Positions 56,483 through 64,000 of a DNA stretch of 64,000 nt are shown in pieces. Position 1 is the stretch's first letter. Every line of letters starts with the position of its first letter. The notes beneath the pieces were generated by a model. That model had not been told where the DNA came from. It searched no databases and was given only the letters and a program-made list of their open reading frames with translations. Made by a program: the position numbers and the translations under genes. The DNA is from JACRCT01 sp049841135. GTDB taxonomy: Bacteria; Myxococcota; Myxococcia; Myxococcales; UBA5297. Location of the stretch: positions 1 to 64,000 of the forward strand of contig JASGHK010000002.1 in the NCBI GenBank assembly GCA_049841135.1. Reading direction: 5' to 3'.

Positions 56483-57308
56483 TCAGAAGGTGAAGACGAT
56501 GCCAACGTTCGCGAACACGAGGTGGGTGAAGCCCGGGCTCGTCGACGGGGTGCCGGTAACAGTCGCGCTGCCCTCGTTGGCCGAAGAGTCCCCCTCGGCG
56601 GCCGCTCGGTTGATCTTCTCGCGGAAGCTGTCGGGGAACATCTCGTCCCGCACTTCGACCCGCAGGCCCAGCCACTGGAGGATGAAGAACTTGAACCCGA
56701 AGCCGCCCAGGATGATCGGCTTGATCTCCTCCTCGTGGAGCGGCCGGAGCTCGTCGTCTTCACGGTTGCCGCAGCTCACACTGCCCGTAGGACGATTGCC
56801 GATGCAGTACACGAGGCTGTCGCGCTTCATGCCGCCCGCGCCGCCTCCCAGCGTGAGGTAGAACTGGAAGTGCAGCGGAAGCTCGGCTGCGAGATTGAGC
56901 TTGCCGTAGATGGGCGTCCAGCGGACGGCGGCGGTCGCGCTCCAGGTCATCTGCCAGAGGTCGCTGAAGTCGTCGACCTCCTTGGAGGCCGTCAAGGGGT
57001 TCTCCTTGACGATGGTATTGCTGGCCACGTCCGCCACGCTGGTGTGGCGCGAGTAGGCGTACCCGCCGCCGAGCTCGATGGCCCAGTTCTCGGTCAGGTT
57101 GTAGCCCACGCTGGCGTTGAAGTTGGTGTGGTCGGTCAGGTACGTGGCCAGGTTCAGGCCCACGTTGATCGAGGCTTCGAACTTGCCGTCCGAAGCTGAA
57201 CTTGCGGTTGCGGACGACCACCTTCTCGGGCTCGGCAGCCTGGGCGCCGATGGGCACCAGGCACGCCGAGAGGGCGACGAGCGTCAGAGCGCGAGCGAGG
57301 ACTTTCAT
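56483..57308 (-). CDS. gltA: Gliding-motility outer-membrane barrel GltA, one apparent frameshift
   Basis: Start ATG 57308 gives the signal peptide VLARALTLVALSACLVPIGA. One extra base near 57190 (TTCGGACGG to TTCGACGG) separates this from SFDGKFEASINVGLNLATYL onwards; repair gives 275 codons. The mature protein alternates membrane strands (NWAIELGGGYAYSRHTSV, FQFYLTLGGGAGGMKRDSL) and ends FANVGIVFTF with terminal Phe. It is the first glt gene of the operon, 57 bp after cglB. Confidence 0.83.
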
Positions 57309-57365
57309 GGGCCTATCGGTTCTCCGTGATCTTCTCGTTCGAGGCACGGTGCGGCGGGCCGGCTT

Positions 57366-58859
57366 CTACTGGCACGCCTGGTTGAAGTTGGAGTTGACGT
57401 CGTAGCAGACCTCGATGGAGGCCTGCGCAGGCGGCTGGCCGTCGACGTTGAAGCGCAGGATGTTGCGGAAGCTGCCCGCGTCACACTTGCAGAACTCGAG
57501 GTCCGGGCGGCTGGTGGCGTCGGGCGGGGTGCAGCCCTGCAGCGACTTGGCGCCCACCGAGACCACGTTGGCGCACAGACCCGAGCGGCAGTCCTGGTTG
57601 GTGCCAGTGCACTCCGACTTGTCGGTGCACTTCTTGGCGTTGACCTCGGTCACGTACACCTCGAGGGTGTCGGTGAAGGGCCCACGGGAGAGGCGGAAGT
57701 CCTTGCGCAGGCCGCTGACGGCGAAGCCCAGGGACTGGAGCGCGTTGGCGAAGGAGCCGCGGATGGAGATGGCCGTGCCGCCGGTGGCCGCCGCGACCTG
57801 GATGTACCGGTCTCCGTAGTAGCCGGGGCCATTGCCCTGGTCCGGGCAGCCCATGTGCGCGAAGTTGGGGTCGCCGTTCTCGGCGCCGACAATCTGCTTC
57901 TCGGTGCACACCACCGCGCCCGCCGCCACCAGGTCCTTGTGGCCGAAGCCCTTGTAGGACTCGAGGAAGCGCGTGAAGTACTGCGTCGAGCCCCAGGTCA
58001 GCCGCGTCGCGTCGCACTTGCAGTAGGGGTCGGCCGTGCAAGGCTCGCCCGAGGTGGGCCTGCCATCCGGGTTGAGAGGGATGTACGGCGAGCAGGACAG
58101 GTCGTCGGCGTCGGAGACGAAGATGACGAAGAGCGCCGCGTCGGGCCGGATGAAGGGGAACTTCTTGCTGATGTCCGAGGAGGTGGGCGTCTCGGCATGG
58201 AGGTTGTCCTCGCGGGTCAGCGCGAGGTAAGCGGCGTGGAGGCCACGCTCCACCGCGGAGCCACCGGTGCCCACCTTCGACATCTGCGCGAACGCCGCGC
58301 CCGCGTCATTGGTGCCGCCCAGTTTCGGGACGTTGCAGTTGCCACTCGAGTCACAAGCGATGTAGCGGCCGGCGACGCCGTTGCCGAAGTCGAAGCCGTG
58401 CAGCGCGCCCTGGGTGCCGCGGGTGTCGGTGGGCGGGGCGCCGTCGCGGCCCGGGTCGTAGACCAGCTTGTCGTTGTCGGTGTCGACCGAGGTCACGCCG
58501 ATGTGGAAGTCGACCGGCGGCTGCAGCGAGAGCAGCGAGCCGATGAACTTGGGGAACTCGCTGGCGAGCGCCGCCTGGCTGCGGCTCATCGAGCCCGAGT
58601 TGTCGACGACCCAGAGAATGTCGACCTTGCGCACGGCGTTCTGCTGGAAGAAGTCGCACTGGCGCGGGACGTTGAGCTTGAACTCAGGCGGTTCGACCGG
58701 CTCGACGTCGACCTTGGGCTTGGCAGTGTCCACCGCCGGGTTGCCCACGACGACCGCTCCGGTCTCGTCGATCTCCTGAGTCACGGGCGTCTCGTCGCAG
58801 GAGCACGCCTGACAGAACATCGGCACCACCACGCAAATCGTGAGCAGGTTCAAGCGCAT
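57366..58859 (-). CDS. cglB: CglB-like gliding adhesin lipoprotein with VWA domain
   Basis: The 497-residue protein has an atypical lipoprotein signal (LLTICVVVPMFCQAC). A VWA domain follows: KVDILWVVDNSGSMSRSQAA carries the DxSxS metal-site motif at about residues 86-90, and ALFVIFVSDADDLSC supplies a second acidic loop. About 15 Cys in the mature chain suggest several disulfides. CglB in Myxococcus is the VWA surface adhesin used at focal adhesions. The Cys-rich C-terminal part (CTDKSECTGTNQDCRSGLC) resembles other myxobacterial surface proteins. Position directly before gltA strongly supports a gliding role. Confidence 0.8.
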   Translation of the reverse strand: MRLNLLTICVVVPMFCQACSCDETPVTQEIDETGAVVVGNPAVDTAKPKVDVEPVEPPEFKLNVPRQCDFFQQNAVRKVDILWVVDNSGSMSRSQAALASEFPKFIGSLLSLQPPVDFHIGVTSVDTDNDKLVYDPGRDGAPPTDTRGTQGALHGFDFGNGVAGRYIACDSSGNCNVPKLGGTNDAGAAFAQMSKVGTGGSAVERGLHAAYLALTREDNLHAETPTSSDISKKFPFIRPDAALFVIFVSDADDLSCSPYIPLNPDGRPTSGEPCTADPYCKCDATRLTWGSTQYFTRFLESYKGFGHKDLVAAGAVVCTEKQIVGAENGDPNFAHMGCPDQGNGPGYYGDRYIQVAAATGGTAISIRGSFANALQSLGFAVSGLRKDFRLSRGPFTDTLEVYVTEVNAKKCTDKSECTGTNQDCRSGLCANVVSVGAKSLQGCTPPDATSRPDLEFCKCDAGSFRNILRFNVDGQPPAQASIEVCYDVNSNFNQACQ

Positions 58860-58882
58860 GGGCGGCTCTTGGGAAGGATACT

Positions 58883-58912
58883 CGTTTACCACACGGCCGA
58901 TTCGCCCATCAA
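58883..58912 (-). promoter_or_regulatory. Weak candidate promoter of the cglB-glt operon
   Basis: On the minus strand TTGATG (58907-58912) and TAAACG (58883-58888) are 18 bp apart, 24-53 bp before ATG 58859. The match is modest. Confidence 0.3.
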
Positions 58913-58977
58913 GCCCGGCGATCGGCCCATTTCACAAGTCTTTCCCGGCTGTTCTCTCGAATGGCCGGGGACCCACG

Positions 58978-59003
58978 AGCGGGGGTTCGGCTGCTCCCCC
59001 GCT
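58978..59003 (-). terminator. Stem-loop after the Cys-rich lipoprotein gene
   Basis: AGCGGGGG and CCCCCGCT form 8-bp arms around a 10-base loop, 5 bp after the stop at 59008. No T-run follows, so termination may be partial and allow read-through into cglB. Confidence 0.45.
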
Positions 59004-59007
59004 GACC

Positions 59008-60828
59008 TCAAGGAATCGTGACGTTGTCAGGAATACAGGCGTCGACCTTCTCGGTGTGACCGACCGGCTGGACACTGGTGCACGCCCAACCCGACGGACA
59101 GCTGTCGACGTTCTCCATGTCGCACGACTGCGTACAGACCGGCCCGGAGTCCTTCTTGATGCAGAGGCGGTCGCTGCAAGCAGCCGGGCCGAAGGTGCAA
59201 TCGCTCTCGATGGCGCCGCCGCCATCGGGGAAGCAGACCTTCACCCGGCACTGCTTGATCTTGAGGTCGCAGCGGTAGTCGCTCGGGCAGTCGACATCGC
59301 CTTCGCAGGGGATGATCTGCGAGAGGTCCGCCGAGGCCAACTGGCAGGCGAAGCCGGTGGGGCAGCTGTCGTTGGCGCCGCAGGGCACGGTGCACAGGCG
59401 GGCGGTGCCGATGTCGAGGCAGGTGCCCGACTGGCAGGGCGGCCGGCCCGGGCGGCAGTCATCGCCGAAGAGGCCGCCGTTGGGGGCGCAGACACCGGCG
59501 CCCGAGAGCGGGCCGTCGTCGTTGGCGTTGCGCTTGCCCGCGCTGCAGTCGTAGAAGTCGCCGACCTTGTCGCAGCAGCGGTACTTGTTGTCGGCGCAGT
59601 CGGCATCCTTGGAGCAGGTGCCGCTGCACAGCGCGATCTTCCCGTAGGACAGGCACACCCCGGTCACGCAGTCCGACGCCCCGTTCGAGCAATCGTCGCC
59701 GAGGCGACCCAGGCCGGAGAGGCAGGTGCCGCGCTGCGGGACGCAGAAGGCGCTGGTGCCGACCTTGGCGCAGACGAAGCCCGCGCCGAAGCGGTCCTGG
59801 CAGGCCTTGGTGCCGTCCGCACAGCCGTCGCCGACGCACGGGCAAGGCTCCGCGCAGAAGGTCTCACCCTTGGTGGGGCAGTCGGCGCAATCGTTGACCA
59901 CGCACTCGTTGCTCTCGTGGCCCGCCTTGCGGCAGTCGTCGTTGGTCGAGCACGGCGAGCACTCGCGGCCGTCGGTGGCGTCCTGGCAGAGTTTCTCGGA
60001 GACGGTGCACATGCGGCCCAGGCCGCATTGCAGGACCTGGACGCGCTCGTCGCTGGAGTCGCAGTAGCCCGCGCAGGTGCTGGAGTTGGGCACGCACTGG
60101 TAAGGGCCGAGCTCGGCGCCCGAGAGGTCGAGGCAGTTGAAGCCCTTCGGGCAGGCGGAGACACCGCGAGCCGGGTCGCAGACCGCGCCACAGAACTGCT
60201 CGCCCGAGACGACGTTGCGCACGCAGAGGTCGGCGAAGCCACCGCACTCGTCGTCGCCCTTGCAGGGCGAGCACAGGGTCCTGCCGCCTTCACAGGTGCC
60301 GGCGGCGTTGTCGGGCACGCACTGCTTCTTGGTGTTGGTGACGCCGTTGGCGTAGAAGCCGACCTCCCGACAGACGTAGTTCGACGGGCAGGAGTCGTTG
60401 TCGCCGCAGGCGATGGTGCAGTAGCGCTCGCCCGAGGACGGCACGATGAAGCAGCCGCCGCCCTCGGGGCACTGCAGGTCGGTGGTGCAGGGGGCGCACA
60501 GCTGGCGGTCGACCTTGATGTAGCACTTGCCGCTCGCCGTATCGCAGCGGTGGCCCGAAGGGCAGGCGGCGTCGGTGGTGCACGCCTCCTTCTTCAGGCA
60601 CACCAGGCCGTGCGACCCCGAGTCCTCGCACGTGAAGTCGTCGGGGCAAGGGTCCACTTCGCAGCTTCGCGAGCAGACCCCGCTGGCCGTATCCAGGGCG
60701 AGGCACAGGTTGTCGGCGCAGGCACCCGAGCGGTTCGGATCGCAGGCATCGCCGAGCTTCTTCTTCTTGACCGTGTTGCCACTGCACGCGACGGCGAGCA
60801 GCAGGGCGGCAAGAAGTGGAACAGCCAT
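59008..60828 (-). CDS. Very Cys-rich surface lipoprotein, possible gliding accessory
   Basis: About 606 residues with a lipoprotein signal (MAVPLLAALLLAVAC, Cys at 15); a start 22 codons earlier is possible. The mature chain holds some 70 Cys in repeats such as ACTTDAACPSGHRCD, PCTTDLQCPEGGGC and DGDVDCPSDYRCDLK-like units, which resemble the Cys-rich repeats of CglD and other myxobacterial surface lipoproteins. All Cys would be oxidised in the periplasm or at the surface. It lies just upstream of cglB on the same strand, separated by a stem-loop, so a gliding role is an inference from context only. Confidence 0.7.
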   Translation of the reverse strand: MAVPLLAALLLAVACSGNTVKKKKLGDACDPNRSGACADNLCLALDTASGVCSRSCEVDPCPDDFTCEDSGSHGLVCLKKEACTTDAACPSGHRCDTASGKCYIKVDRQLCAPCTTDLQCPEGGGCFIVPSSGERYCTIACGDNDSCPSNYVCREVGFYANGVTNTKKQCVPDNAAGTCEGGRTLCSPCKGDDECGGFADLCVRNVVSGEQFCGAVCDPARGVSACPKGFNCLDLSGAELGPYQCVPNSSTCAGYCDSSDERVQVLQCGLGRMCTVSEKLCQDATDGRECSPCSTNDDCRKAGHESNECVVNDCADCPTKGETFCAEPCPCVGDGCADGTKACQDRFGAGFVCAKVGTSAFCVPQRGTCLSGLGRLGDDCSNGASDCVTGVCLSYGKIALCSGTCSKDADCADNKYRCCDKVGDFYDCSAGKRNANDDGPLSGAGVCAPNGGLFGDDCRPGRPPCQSGTCLDIGTARLCTVPCGANDSCPTGFACQLASADLSQIIPCEGDVDCPSDYRCDLKIKQCRVKVCFPDGGGAIESDCTFGPAACSDRLCIKKDSGPVCTQSCDMENVDSCPSGWACTSVQPVGHTEKVDACIPDNVTIP

Positions 60829-60917
60829 AACGCGCCCGACGGCCCTGGTGAGCCGCTCCGGGCGCGTGCCCGAGCATTCGCGCACGCGCGCCATGTGCCC
60901 CTCTGGAGACTTCTAGG

Positions 60918-61625
60918 TTAGTGCTTGGCCGCCTTCTTCTTGTCCTCGGCCTCTTCCGGCGCCTTGACGACCGGCTGGTCGGCCTTGCGCCGCGCCGAGG
61001 GGTTGATCTCGACGATGCTGGTCTTGAACCCGGGGATGGCCCCGCGGATGAGCAGGAGGTTGTTCTCCAGGTCGATGTCGACAATCTGCAGGTTCTGAAT
61101 CGTCACGCGGTCGACGCCCATGTGGCCGGGGAGGCGCTTGCCCTTCCAGACCTTGCCAGGCGTCTTGCGCTGTCCGACGGCGCCGATGTGCCGGTGGTGC
61201 TCGTGGCTCGAGGCGCTGTCTCGCGCCGCGCCCTTCATGCGGTGGCGGCGCACGACGCCCTGGAAGCCCTTGCCCTTGGTGATGCCCGTGACGTCGACGA
61301 ACTGGCCCTTGCGGAAGATGTCAATCTTGATCTGGTCGCCGACCTTGAGCGCCTCGACCTCCTTGGCGTCCAGGCGGAACTCGCGCACGACCTTGAGGGT
61401 CGGCACGCCGGCCTTCTTGAACACGCCGAGGTCCGGCTTGCTCAGCTTCTTCTCCTCGATGGGAAGGAAGCCCACCTTGACCGCAGAGTACTCGTTGCGT
61501 TCGGCCGTCATCTTGTCGACGACGACGCAGGGGCCGGCCTGGACCACCGTCACCGGAATGATCGTGCCGTCCTCCGCAAAGATCTGCGTCATCCCCACCT
61601 TCGCTCCCAGAATGCCCTTCGCCAT
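60918..61625 (-). CDS. rplC: 50S ribosomal protein L3, encoded outside an S10 operon
   Basis: The 235-residue protein starts AKGILGAKVGMTQIFAEDG, then shows GPCVVVDK, ITKGKGFQGVVRRHRMKG and RKTPGKVWKGKRLPGHMG, the classic L3 features. The tail of about 25 residues is charged (KAPEEAEDKKKAAKH). L3 binds 23S rRNA near the peptidyl-transferase centre early in 50S assembly. It normally sits between rpsJ and rplD. Here it stands alone between a coiled-coil gene and a lipoprotein gene, with its own promoter. It may be a relocated single copy or a second copy. Confidence 0.95.
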   Translation of the reverse strand: MAKGILGAKVGMTQIFAEDGTIIPVTVVQAGPCVVVDKMTAERNEYSAVKVGFLPIEEKKLSKPDLGVFKKAGVPTLKVVREFRLDAKEVEALKVGDQIKIDIFRKGQFVDVTGITKGKGFQGVVRRHRMKGAARDSASSHEHHRHIGAVGQRKTPGKVWKGKRLPGHMGVDRVTIQNLQIVDIDLENNLLLIRGAIPGFKTSIVEINPSARRKADQPVVKAPEEAEDKKKAAKH

Positions 61626-61725
61626 CGTGCTGCTCCTTCAGTTGGGGAACGTGCGTCTTTCGCGCAGAGGTTCCACGTCAATGACCTGGCCGACTCCCGG
61701 CTAGATCGGTCTACGAAAGCGCGGC

Positions 61726-61754
61726 AGAGTACCCAAGAGGTGTTGACAAATCAA
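61726..61754 (-). promoter_or_regulatory. Candidate promoter of rplC
   Basis: On the minus strand TTGATT (61749-61754) and TACTCT (61726-61731) are 17 bp apart. The ~100-bp leader to ATG 61625 could hold autogenous control, but I see no clear structure. Confidence 0.4.
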
Positions 61755-61819
61755 GGGGTGCCCTGGCCGGCCGCAGGACAGCCACCCTCCCCCCACCCGC
61801 CCCCGACCAACAATCTCAA

Positions 61820-62581
61820 CTAGCGGGGAACCCTGTCGATTTTCGGGTAGAACGCCGAAAGGGCCGGGTCGGGGATGCGCTGCTGGTACACCTGCTCGCC
61901 GAGCATGTAGAGGAGCTTGTCGAAGTACCCCTTCGCCGACTTGATCTCCTCGTCCTTCTGCGCCGCCTCATCGCCCAGCTGGGTGATGGTGACGTTGTAA
62001 GCCTCGGTGCGCTCCTCGAGCTGCATCTCGAGGTCCTTCTGCCGGCGACGGGCGCGGATGGCCTCGGCGGCCGGGCCCGTCTCCGGGTTCATGATCTTGT
62101 CGTACTCGTTCTGCATGTCGTCGCATTCGCGCGAGCGCTTCATCAGGTCGAGCTTGGCCTGCTTGAGGTTGAGCTTGGCGGTCCTCACCCGCTCCGCTTC
62201 GCCCAGCTCCTCGAGCTCCTTGACCTGCTTCTCGAACTTGGCGAGCGCGGTCCGGCTGGCGGCGACGTCCTTGCGCCGGGTGACCAGGCGGGCCTCGATG
62301 GACTTGGCCTTGCCCTCGGCGATCTTGACGGCCTTCTCGTGCTTCTCGACGAGCGCCTGGCACTCCTCGTCCTCCTGGGCACAGGCGTCGCGGAACTCGT
62401 TGTAGGCCGCCTCCTCGCCGTCCATGGCCTGCTCGACCTCCTTGAGCTCGACCTGGCGCGCCTCGAAGGTCTCCGCGGCCTTGATGACCTTCTCGATGAC
62501 CGCGGGGGCGTTGGGCTTGTTCCAAAGCCTCTCGTACGCCACGTCGCCGAGCTTGTAGACGAGGTCCTCGTAGGTGTCCAT
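61820..62581 (-). CDS. Coiled-coil hypothetical protein
   Basis: About 253 residues from ATG 62581; an ATG eight codons upstream (62605) is possible, but a promoter-like pair overlaps that start. The N-terminus (DTYEDLVYKLGDVAYERLW) is folded, residues ~35-200 are almost continuous charged coiled coil (ETFEARQVELKEVEQAMDGE, KFEKQVKELEELGEAERVR), and the tail is QQRIPDPALSAFYPKIDRV. No signal peptide, so cytoplasmic. It is the gene upstream of rplC on the same strand. Family not recognised. Confidence 0.7.
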   Translation of the reverse strand: MDTYEDLVYKLGDVAYERLWNKPNAPAVIEKVIKAAETFEARQVELKEVEQAMDGEEAAYNEFRDACAQEDEECQALVEKHEKAVKIAEGKAKSIEARLVTRRKDVAASRTALAKFEKQVKELEELGEAERVRTAKLNLKQAKLDLMKRSRECDDMQNEYDKIMNPETGPAAEAIRARRRQKDLEMQLEERTEAYNVTITQLGDEAAQKDEEIKSAKGYFDKLLYMLGEQVYQQRIPDPALSAFYPKIDRVPR

Positions 62582-62590
62582 GCCCAGGCG

Positions 62591-62618
62591 TTTATCCGCG
62601 GGCATTCTCGACTGTCAA
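62591..62618 (-). promoter_or_regulatory. Candidate promoter for the coiled-coil gene
   Basis: On the minus strand TTGACA (62613-62618) and GATAAA (62591-62596) are 16 bp apart and end only 10 bp before ATG 62581. If used, the mRNA would be nearly leaderless from that ATG. Confidence 0.4.
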
Positions 62619-62637
62619 GCGGGTCGGACGGCGATCC

Positions 62638-63087
62638 TCACGCTGGCGGGGCCAGGAACTCCGGAGAGTCGAACCGTTGCGCCATCTCGGCCAGCTCGAA
62701 GGCACGGTCCAGCTCCTCGGCCCGGTTGAGCTCGCACGCCCATGCGGCCGACGGGTCCATCGCGCGGCGGGCCACGTTGGCCATGGCCGCGTAGCGCTCG
62801 GCGCAGTCGCGGGTGCGCGCGGCCTCCTCGCGCACCGCCTCGGCGAAGGTCGCGGGCAGCTCCACCTCGTCTGGGGGGACGGGCAGCGGCCCGCCGCCGA
62901 CCGCAGCCATGCGCGCCAGCAACCGTGAGGCGTGGGCCTGGCACCCGGCCGCCAGCGCCGAGAGCCGCGAACGGGCGCGCACGTCGGGGGCCCGCTCGGC
63001 GAGCTTCTCCAGCACGAGGACGGAGCGCATCTCCGCCTCCCAAGCCGCAGCCAGCGCCGCCGTCAGCTTCGTCTTGACCCCGCCCAT
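62638..63087 (-). CDS. Small helical hypothetical protein
   Basis: The 149-residue protein is almost wholly alpha-helical: LTAALAAAWEAEMRSVLVLE, CQAHASRLLARMAAVGG, RTRDCAERYAAMANVARRAM, ELDRAFELAEMAQRF. The spacing of Glu and His in the first two helices is reminiscent of ferritin-like or DUF2383 bundles, but the metal-site motif is not clear, so I leave the family open. ATG 63087 is chosen to match the start of good codon use. It lies 41 bp downstream of the HupE-like gene on the same strand. Confidence 0.6.
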   Translation of the reverse strand: MGGVKTKLTAALAAAWEAEMRSVLVLEKLAERAPDVRARSRLSALAAGCQAHASRLLARMAAVGGGPLPVPPDEVELPATFAEAVREEAARTRDCAERYAAMANVARRAMDPSAAWACELNRAEELDRAFELAEMAQRFDSPEFLAPPA

Positions 63088-63128
63088 CCCGAAAGCCCCC
63101 GCTCCCGCCGCCACCGACGCCGCGGGCC

Positions 63129-64000
63129 TCAGCTGAACGCGCGTCCCAGGAACCAGTAGGCACCGACGGCCAGAGAGGCAAGCGAGAGGGCGGGCCAGGC
63201 GACCCTCGCAAACTCCTCCTTGCGGCGCATCCAGGCGAGTGCCGGCGCCGCCAGGGCCACGAGCAGCGCCTGGCCGAGCTCGACGCCGACGTTGAACCCC
63301 ACCAGCGCCCGCACCAGGCCGGCCCGCTCGAGCCCGGCCTCCGCGAGCGCCGACGCGAAGCCGAAGCCGTGGACGAGCCCGAAGGCGAACGCCAGCAGCC
63401 AGCGGTCCCCTCCCCGCTCGACCTTCAAGACGTTGAGAAGCGCCACCACGACGATCGACGCTGCGATGGCCGGTTCGACGACCCGTTCGGGCACCCGGAC
63501 AATCGACAGTGCGGCGAGCGCCAGCGTGATCGAATGCGCGACGGTAAAGGCGGTCACGAGCACTGCCAGTCTCTTGAGCGACTTGGTCGCGAGCAAAAGC
63601 CCCAACAGGAACACCAGGTGGTCCCACCCGGACACGATGTGCCGAACGCCGAGCGGCACGAAGCTTCCGAGCCCGGGAGCGTCGGCGGCCAGCTCGATCC
63701 GCACCTGGGGATGGGTCGCATCGACCGTCCAGGTGCTCGCCGGGCCGTTGCCCCATCGAGCAGAGACGACCAGCGGATGTCCTGGCGGCCCGGCGAACGG
63801 AACCCCCAGCTCGAACGGCCCTTCGTTTCGGCAGCTCGCTCGAGCGGCCAGCGTCACCCGGCTCGCGGCCGCCTCGGCAGGTCCTGGCGTCCAGCGGCAC
63901 GGCTCTCCGGCAGCCGAAAGGGCCGAGCGGCCCAGCGTGGCCTCGAACATCCGCCTGGCGACGACCCCCGGCTCCTGAGCCTGGAGACTCCTGCGGCGAC
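63129..64000 (-). CDS. HupE/UreJ-like membrane protein, cut by the right edge
   Basis: The frame is open to the right window edge, so the N-terminus is missing; an internal ATG at 63950 exists but is probably not the start. An extracytoplasmic beta-rich part (RVTLAARASCRNEGPFELG) is followed by six TM segments with the family motifs VRHIVSGWDHLVFLLGLLL, FTVAHSITLALAAL and FGLVHGFGFASAL. The conserved His and Asp residues may bind a metal. HupE/UreJ family members are linked to nickel or metal handling, but the long N-terminal-domain branch has unknown function. Confidence 0.8.
   Translation of the reverse strand, partial: RRRSLQAQEPGVVARRMFEATLGRSALSAAGEPCRWTPGPAEAAASRVTLAARASCRNEGPFELGVPFAGPPGHPLVVSARWGNGPASTWTVDATHPQVRIELAADAPGLGSFVPLGVRHIVSGWDHLVFLLGLLLATKSLKRLAVLVTAFTVAHSITLALAALSIVRVPERVVEPAIAASIVVVALLNVLKVERGGDRWLLAFAFGLVHGFGFASALAEAGLERAGLVRALVGFNVGVELGQALLVALAAPALAWMRRKEEFARVAWPALSLASLAVGAYWFLGRAFS

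Noticed and set aside
2036..57308. Interpreting the broken genes as pseudogenes or programmed frameshifts
   Set aside because: Essential genes (hemA, hemC) are among them, all changes are single insertions, and there are no slippery-site plus structure arrangements; sequencing error is simpler.
1..64000. CRISPR arrays, rRNA, tRNA and riboswitches
   Set aside because: No regularly spaced repeats, no rRNA core sequences, and no convincing tRNA cloverleaf or riboswitch core were seen on either strand by reading; a covariance search was not possible here.

Overview
This is a GC-rich window (coding third positions almost all G or C) from a gliding deltaproteobacterial-type organism, most likely a member of the Myxococcota. 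The evidence is a complete gltA-gltH gliding-motility gene set with a CglB-like adhesin lipoprotein, Hanks-type kinases with HRDVSPxN catalytic loops, FHA proteins, an AgmX/PglI C-terminal domain, and many Cys-rich or Ig-like lipoproteins. I cannot assign a genus from sequence alone.

Layout. 1-1.9 kb: truncated minus-strand genes and a polytopic membrane protein. 2.0-7.4 kb: a DUF2760 / Hsp70 / long Hsp70 cassette carrying dispersed palindromic repeats. 7.6-9.8 kb: a helix-hairpin-helix protein, a DHH-type protein and a 685-bp candidate mobile unit (DUF559 nuclease-like frame between 70-bp inverted repeats). 9.8-17.2 kb: PfkB sugar kinase, YkgJ, YbeY, a type-IIIK-like phosphoglycerate dehydrogenase, an adhesin-like lipoprotein, an M23 peptidase and a TetR regulator. 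17.3-26.3 kb: an Ig-like lipoprotein, an XRE regulator, LptD, an FHA protein and two propeller-like lipoproteins. 26.3-31.0 kb: tetrapyrrole genes ccsA-like/hemA/hemC/cobA-hemD. 31-34.6 kb: a small protein, a coiled-coil lipoprotein, a HAMP adenylate cyclase and a small lipoprotein. 34.7-38.9 kb: a zinc uptake operon (znuC, znuB, outer-membrane protein, znuA). 39.1-40.9 kb: an ECF sigma factor, a sigma-region-4-only protein and a MerR regulator. 41.1-45.5 kb: two membrane Ser/Thr kinases. 45.6-58.9 kb: gltH to gltA (minus strand, read A to H) preceded by cglB. 59.0-61.6 kb: a Cys-rich lipoprotein and an orphan rplC. 61.8-64 kb: a coiled-coil protein, a helical protein and a HupE/UreJ-like membrane protein cut by the right edge.

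How they work together: the gltA-H/cglB block should build the envelope-spanning gliding and focal-adhesion complex (outer-membrane barrels GltA/B/H, periplasmic TPR proteins GltC/D/E, GltG linking the cytoplasm to the periplasm, and CglB as surface adhesin). The neighbouring kinases, with their own promoter beyond a strong terminator, are possible but unproven regulators.

Assembly caution: 13 genes are broken by 17 apparent frameshifts. Each is repaired by removing exactly one base, and 10 of the 17 lie at or beside a GAGCTC hexamer. I read these as systematic sequencing insertions rather than real pseudogenes, and I report the joined genes. No rRNA, tRNA or CRISPR was seen. Only the first 396 bases exceed 300 bases without a confident gene; they hold the two edge fragments listed.
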